Assembly: GCA_900769475.1 (NCBI GenBank)
Contig: CAAGGQ010000177.1
Location: forward strand, 1 to 8,725
Direction of reading: 5' to 3'
DNA length: 8,725 nt
Source: Clostridia bacterium
GTDB lineage: Bacteria; Bacillota; Clostridia; Oscillospirales; CAG-272
Shown here: positions 5,271 to 8,725 of the stretch, in pieces
How positions within the stretch are numbered: position 1 is the first letter of the stretch
Layout: each line of letters begins with the position of its first letter
Position numbers and translations under genes: made by a program
The notes under the pieces: generated by a model
What the model was told of the DNA's origin: nothing
Database searches by the model: none
Seen by the model: only the letters and a program-made list of their open reading frames with translations

Positions 5271-6272
5271 TCACGCCATGGTGGCAAGCATTGCCTCTGT
5301 AACCTCGTATCGGGTGGGTAGCCCCTTGGTGTACCTCTCCCATTCCTCTGCCATGTACTCGGCCATGCGATGGGTCTCGTTGCCCATGCTCCCCGCAATG
5401 TGGGGGGTGAGGATGCAGTTGGGCAGGCTGTAAAAGGGATGCCCCTGTTCGGGGGGCTCGGGATCGGTGACGTCGAGAAGTGCCGTCAGATCCTCTCGCT
5501 CTCGCAAAGCATCCACCAGATCCGCCTCCACCACCTGAGCCCCGCGGCCGGTGTTGATGAAGGTGGCGTAGGGCAGCATTTGGGAAAAGAGCGCACCGTT
5601 CAGCATGCCCACGGTCTGGGCATTGTTGGCCAGGTGGTTGGACACCACGCGGCAGGTGGAGAAGATCTCCTCCAGAGAGGTCTTTTTCACGTTCAGCTTC
5701 TCTGCCTTTTCGTCAGAGAGGAAGGGATCAAACACCAGCACCTCCAGGCGGTAGGCTTTGAGCATTTCGGCCACCAGGGAGCCGATCATACCGGCGCCAA
5801 TGAGGCCCACGCGCTCCCCGTAGTTGCCGAGGTAGCATTTTGCCAACGCCTTTGCCGCCGCGCGATCCCCCGTTTTGGCCATGCGGGAGGTGGAATAAAA
5901 GCCCTTGTTGGACAAGAGGATCTGTGCCAGGGTGTACTCAGCCACAGGAACGGCGTTGGCCGCCCAGGCGCTGAATACCTTGATCCCCCGCTCCAGGAAG
6001 GGGCGAGCAAATTTTTGCACGGTGCCCGCGGCGTAAAAAACACATTGGAGGTTTGGGAAGCAACGTGCAATCTCTTCCTCGGTCATGGAAGGCATGCCCC
6101 AGGTGGAAAAGAGAAACTCCACGTTGGCAAATTTTGCGGGCTCGGCCAGAATCTCCTCCCGGGAATAGACCTCTTTGTCAAGATCTGCCTGCTGACGTAA
6201 TTTTTCGATCAGCTCGGCAGGATAGACATCGGCAATGCGTTGTTTTTTCTCACTGATGAGTATAGATCTCAT
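5271..6272 (-). CDS. D-isomer-specific 2-hydroxyacid dehydrogenase (NAD(P)-dependent)
   Basis: 333 residues, the usual family length. ATG at 6272 behind AGAAAGGA with 7-nt spacing. It interconverts a D-2-hydroxyacid and the 2-oxoacid using NAD(H) or NADP(H). Residues 1-100 and the C-terminal tail form the substrate domain; about 105-295 is the Rossmann domain. Seen in sequence: the nucleotide motif GAGMIG (159-164), Asp182 at the end of the second strand (VFDP), which favours NAD over NADP, and the full catalytic set Arg243 (INTGRGA), Glu272 (DPEPP) and His291 (TPHIAGS). The substrate cannot be read from sequence; the phosphoglycerate, glyoxylate/hydroxypyruvate and lactate dehydrogenase branches are all possible. 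Gaps are 15 bp to the isomerase upstream and 21 bp to the next gene, so it is certainly co-transcribed. Its likely role is to reduce or oxidise an acid made by the neighbouring enzymes. Confidence 0.92.
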   Translation of the reverse strand: MRSILISEKKQRIADVYPAELIEKLRQQADLDKEVYSREEILAEPAKFANVEFLFSTWGMPSMTEEEIARCFPNLQCVFYAAGTVQKFARPFLERGIKVFSAWAANAVPVAEYTLAQILLSNKGFYSTSRMAKTGDRAAAKALAKCYLGNYGERVGLIGAGMIGSLVAEMLKAYRLEVLVFDPFLSDEKAEKLNVKKTSLEEIFSTCRVVSNHLANNAQTVGMLNGALFSQMLPYATFINTGRGAQVVEADLVDALREREDLTALLDVTDPEPPEQGHPFYSLPNCILTPHIAGSMGNETHRMAEYMAEEWERYTKGLPTRYEVTEAMLATMA

Positions 6273-6287
6273 GATACCGTCCTTTCT

Positions 6288-7034
6288 TTACAGGCCCGAA
6301 AGAATGAGGCGGAGTGCCTCGGCCTCGGCCGGCAATTCCTCGGGCAGGTGATGGGGCATAAACTCCAGAAGCAGGGCGTGATCGCCCCGGAAGCAGGAGA
6401 GATAGCTTCTCCAGGTCTCCACGGCCTCCGCCAGAGGATAATGATTTTTCTCCTCCCAGTTGAAAACGTGAATTTGCGTTACGTAGGGAGCAATGGCCTT
6501 GGCATACTCCATATTCTCCTCAAAGGATCTGTACTGATTGGGCTGCCAGTACATGCCAAAGTGCTTGGAATTTACCGTTTTCATCAGCTCCATAGCACCT
6601 TGCAGACAGTTGGTGTAGGTCTTGTTGTGGCATTCCATGCAGAAATACACGCTCTCCTCCTCGCCGATCTTGGCGATCTCCTTGGCATCGGAAAGGAGAT
6701 TTTCTCTTTCCTCGGGAGTAAAATCCTCGTAATTCTTATTGCCGCACCACAGGCGAATCATGTTGGTTCCAAGGATCCTCGCGGCGGCAATATAGCCGTA
6801 AATCTCCTCCACGGGGTGAATCCCCACCCGGAAATAGGTGCCGTAGGAGGAACAGAGCAAGCCTCTTCTCTTTTGTTCGGAGGCAAGATAGGTCAGGCGC
6901 TCCTTGTCATCCTGGGGGGCGTGCATGTCACTTCCCCACTCCACGTTCTGCAAATCATTTTGGATGCAAAGATCCATGATCTCGTCCACCGTCAGGGAAC
7001 GGAAGGAGATCGAAACCAGTCCGGTTTGAAACAT
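6288..7034 (-). CDS. Sugar phosphate isomerase/epimerase (AP-endonuclease-2 / xylose-isomerase-like TIM barrel)
   Basis: 248 residues when started at the ATG at 7034 (MFQTGLVS), which has GGAGAGG 8 nt upstream. An in-frame ATG 7 codons earlier (7055) overlaps the previous gene, has no such site, and is rejected. The family isomerises or epimerises sugars and inositol derivatives with a divalent metal held by Glu, Asp/Gln, His and Glu. Candidate ligands here: Glu134 and His136 (CMECHNK), Gln164 (YWQPNQ, where many members have Asp), His189 (QIHVFNW) and Glu224 (LLEFMPH). The start GLVSISFRSLTVDEIMDLC followed by VEWGSDMH is the usual first strand and helix of these barrels. It is a little shorter than the typical 260-290 residues but looks complete. 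It lies 17 bp after the flavoprotein gene and 15 bp before the dehydrogenase, so it belongs to the operon. The substrate is unknown. Confidence 0.87.
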   Translation of the reverse strand: MFQTGLVSISFRSLTVDEIMDLCIQNDLQNVEWGSDMHAPQDDKERLTYLASEQKRRGLLCSSYGTYFRVGIHPVEEIYGYIAAARILGTNMIRLWCGNKNYEDFTPEERENLLSDAKEIAKIGEEESVYFCMECHNKTYTNCLQGAMELMKTVNSKHFGMYWQPNQYRSFEENMEYAKAIAPYVTQIHVFNWEEKNHYPLAEAVETWRSYLSCFRGDHALLLEFMPHHLPEELPAEAEALRLILSGL

Positions 7035-7051
7035 TCGTATATCCTCTCCAA

Positions 7052-8725
7052 TCAATCAATATTTTGATTTTGGCGGAAGCTTCGCCATACGTTTTCAAAG
7101 AAATCCTCGTTTTGCGGCAGAGGACGGCGGACTCTCCAGCGCGTGCCAAAGCCCTCCTCGCACAAAAAGACGTGCCGGATCTCCTCCTCGGTCTGCCGAT
7201 CCAGGTCGGCGGTAAAGCGGAAGATCTCCTCCAATCCCTCGGCAACCTGTCCTTTTGGATCACGGTAGAGCGCCGAGCCGCGGGAAAGCCCCACGGTTTT
7301 TGCGTAATCGATCATTGCGGTAAGAGTGGCGGCTTGCACCGTGAGAATATCCCGCAGGCGGTAGAGCTGTTCTGCCTCGCTCTCCGAGGCAATGCCGAAC
7401 CGCTCGCTAAAATGCGTCAGATCGTCCAGGATCGCAGCCAGGGCGTCTTCCATGGCCTCCACGTCCCGAATGGCGGCGCCGCAGGCGCTCATGCGCTCCC
7501 GGGCCTCCGGGATAGCGACGGAAACGTTGGGAGGAGTCTGCAATGCAGCTCCACAGAGGGCGGTGTTCGCCTCCACAGCCGATGCTAAGATGGCCTCGAA
7601 GGCATCCTCCTCCATGGCCACTCTGGGCGAGGCTCCCACAAACAGGGCCGCCCGCAGAGAGCCCACCTGCCCCGCGTTCAGGGCGCTACCGCCGGGTCGA
7701 GTGATACCGTGAGTGCCTGCGCACTCACCGGCGGCAAAGAGCCCCTCGATATCGCTTTGCCACCAGCGGTCCACGGCAACACCGCCGTTGTTGTGCTGGG
7801 CACACAGAGCGATCTCCAAATAGTCCTTGGTAATATCTACGCCGTATCCCCGGTACAGATCCACGGCGGGAGAATTCATCTTCCAAAGACGCTGGATGGG
7901 GGTTCCAAAGCAGGCCCCCGCGTTCTTCAGATAGGTGTGCGCCTCCTCGCTCAGCGCGGCAAAGTCGATCTCCTCCAGTCCAAAGGGATTCTTGGTGAAA
8001 TCCAGATAGACCCGACGACCGCGCATCACGGTTTCGCGGTAGACCAACAGGTCGATGACCGAGGAGCCCTCCAGGGCCTTTTTGACGTCAAAGGGCCACT
8101 GATAACCCTTGAGAAAGAGCATGGAAAGTGCCTCGTAGGGATTGGCGTAATACTCGGCCAGAAATTCGTACTCGACTCCCTTTTCATCCACCGAAACCAA
8201 GCGGGGAAGCACCTGCATATAGGTGCCCGAAACGTTCCAGCGGGGAGCCACCGAGGCCAGGCCGTACTGCCACTCGGTCATGTTCTGCAGGGACGCCCCC
8301 GCCCGAAGGGCCAAGGAGCTGGATCCCATGTGACACGCGGGATACACGCTTTGGGCATAGATCCCTGCGGGACCTCCCGTGGCCAGAATGACGTGAGGAG
8401 CGCGGAAGGCCACGAAGCCGCCGTTTTGCAGATCCAGGCAGAGCAGGCCGCACACGCCCTCCGCATGCTTCAAAATCTCGATCGCCAACAGGCGGTCGTG
8501 AATCTCCACTCCCAGCGCCTTTGCCTTTTTTTCCAGAGCCTCGGTCATAAATTTGGAGGTCAGAGGACCTGCCGAGGTGGCACGGGCATAAGGGTCGTGA
8601 TCGGTCTTGTATCCCACGTATTCTCCGTAACGGTTGTGGGGAAAGGGCACGCCGATCTCACACAGATGGAAGAAGCAACGCGCCGAGAGAGCCGCCTCGC
8701 ACAGAGCGTTATCCCCATCCACACA
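7052..8725 (-). CDS. FAD-dependent oxidoreductase of the fumarate reductase/succinate dehydrogenase flavoprotein type, N-terminus missing
   Basis: The reading frame is open to the window edge; the GTG at 8722 is internal, not a start. About 558 C-terminal residues are present, and the missing part (roughly 100-130 residues) should carry the first FAD-binding GxGxxG. Counting from that GTG, seen are GPLTSKFMTEALEKKA (52-67), HVILATGGPAG (110-120, second nucleotide motif), a substrate-capping region, HNNGGVAVD (310-318, matching HxxGG of the family), AAGECAG (330-336) and RPGGSALNAGQVGS (342-355). His310 and Arg342 match the positions used for dicarboxylate binding or proton transfer in fumarate reductases. 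Residues beyond 365 form a helical C-terminal domain as in SdhA and FrdA. The protein could oxidise or reduce a C-C or C-O bond of an acid. No iron-sulphur or membrane subunit is visible here, so it is more likely a soluble catabolic oxidoreductase than respiratory succinate dehydrogenase. Confidence 0.85.
   Translation of the reverse strand, partial: CVDGDNALCEAALSARCFFHLCEIGVPFPHNRYGEYVGYKTDHDPYARATSAGPLTSKFMTEALEKKAKALGVEIHDRLLAIEILKHAEGVCGLLCLDLQNGGFVAFRAPHVILATGGPAGIYAQSVYPACHMGSSSLALRAGASLQNMTEWQYGLASVAPRWNVSGTYMQVLPRLVSVDEKGVEYEFLAEYYANPYEALSMLFLKGYQWPFDVKKALEGSSVIDLLVYRETVMRGRRVYLDFTKNPFGLEEIDFAALSEEAHTYLKNAGACFGTPIQRLWKMNSPAVDLYRGYGVDITKDYLEIALCAQHNNGGVAVDRWWQSDIEGLFAAGECAGTHGITRPGGSALNAGQVGSLRAALFVGASPRVAMEEDAFEAILASAVEANTALCGAALQTPPNVSVAIPEARERMSACGAAIRDVEAMEDALAAILDDLTHFSERFGIASESEAEQLYRLRDILTVQAATLTAMIDYAKTVGLSRGSALYRDPKGQVAEGLEEIFRFTADLDRQTEEEIRHVFLCEEGFGTRWRVRRPLPQNEDFFENVWRSFRQNQNID

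Noticed and set aside
3627..5321. Long plus-strand ORF of 564 codons
   Set aside because: It lies antisense to the toroid-like gene, which has a good ribosome binding site, operon spacing and family-like motifs. The plus-strand translation has no recognisable domain, a His/Gly/Val-rich composition typical of antisense frames, and no ribosome binding site.
5370..6200. Plus-strand ORF of 276 codons (also 6240-7067 and 2665-3153)
   Set aside because: Antisense shadows of the hydroxyacid dehydrogenase, isomerase and lipoprotein genes; no domain or start signal.
7035..7055. Longer isomerase start at 7055
   Set aside because: It would overlap the flavoprotein stop and lacks a Shine-Dalgarno, whereas the ATG at 7034 has GGAGAGG at proper distance and the usual family N-terminus.
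8720..8722. GTG as the true start of the flavoprotein
   Set aside because: The frame stays open to the window edge, and the protein would lack the FAD-binding N-terminal motif that the family needs.

Overview
The window looks like a chromosomal segment of an anaerobic Bacillota (Clostridia-type, probably a gut commensal). This rests on strong GGAGG-type ribosome binding sites before every gene, textbook sigma-A promoters with extended -10 (TGn) elements, intrinsic terminators, a Gram-positive-style lipoprotein, and glycan/organic-acid type catabolic genes. The exact genus cannot be read from the sequence. All convincing genes lie on the minus strand, so the window is best read from 8725 down to 1.

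Region A (8725 to 3564) is a compact operon of four cytoplasmic proteins with gaps of only 17, 15 and 21 bp, each gap carrying a Shine-Dalgarno. In transcription order they are a fumarate-reductase-like FAD oxidoreductase (N-terminus off the window edge), a sugar-phosphate isomerase/epimerase of the AP-endonuclease-2 TIM-barrel type, a D-2-hydroxyacid dehydrogenase, and a 561-residue protein that looks like an alpha/alpha-toroid carbohydrate-active enzyme with a C-terminal beta-domain. Together they suggest intracellular breakdown and redox conversion of a sugar-acid or polyol-type substrate. The substrate cannot be named from sequence.

Region B (3563 to 633) holds one gene under its own promoter. 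It encodes a 906-residue lipoprotein that joins an intact endonuclease/exonuclease/phosphatase (DNase I-like) domain to about seven GLUG-type repeats. It is closed by a strong GC-rich intrinsic terminator.

Region C (632 to 1) is clearly more AT-rich and differently organised. A near-consensus promoter (534-562) starts a transcript that immediately folds into a long nested hairpin (424-527). An intrinsic terminator (369-396) follows, and only about 11 nt later comes the ribosome binding site of a 57-residue cysteine-rich protein (174-347), too short for ordinary ORF filters. This promoter, structured RNA, terminator, small ORF layout is that of an attenuator or riboswitch-type leader, or of an independent small RNA. 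It is the most interesting part of the window. After the small gene, two inverted repeats built from the same GCAGAGA core surround a second strong promoter that reads into a gene cut by the window edge. Its first 19 residues resemble the start of DUF559 endonuclease-domain proteins.

No tRNA, rRNA, CRISPR array, transposase or phage gene was seen.
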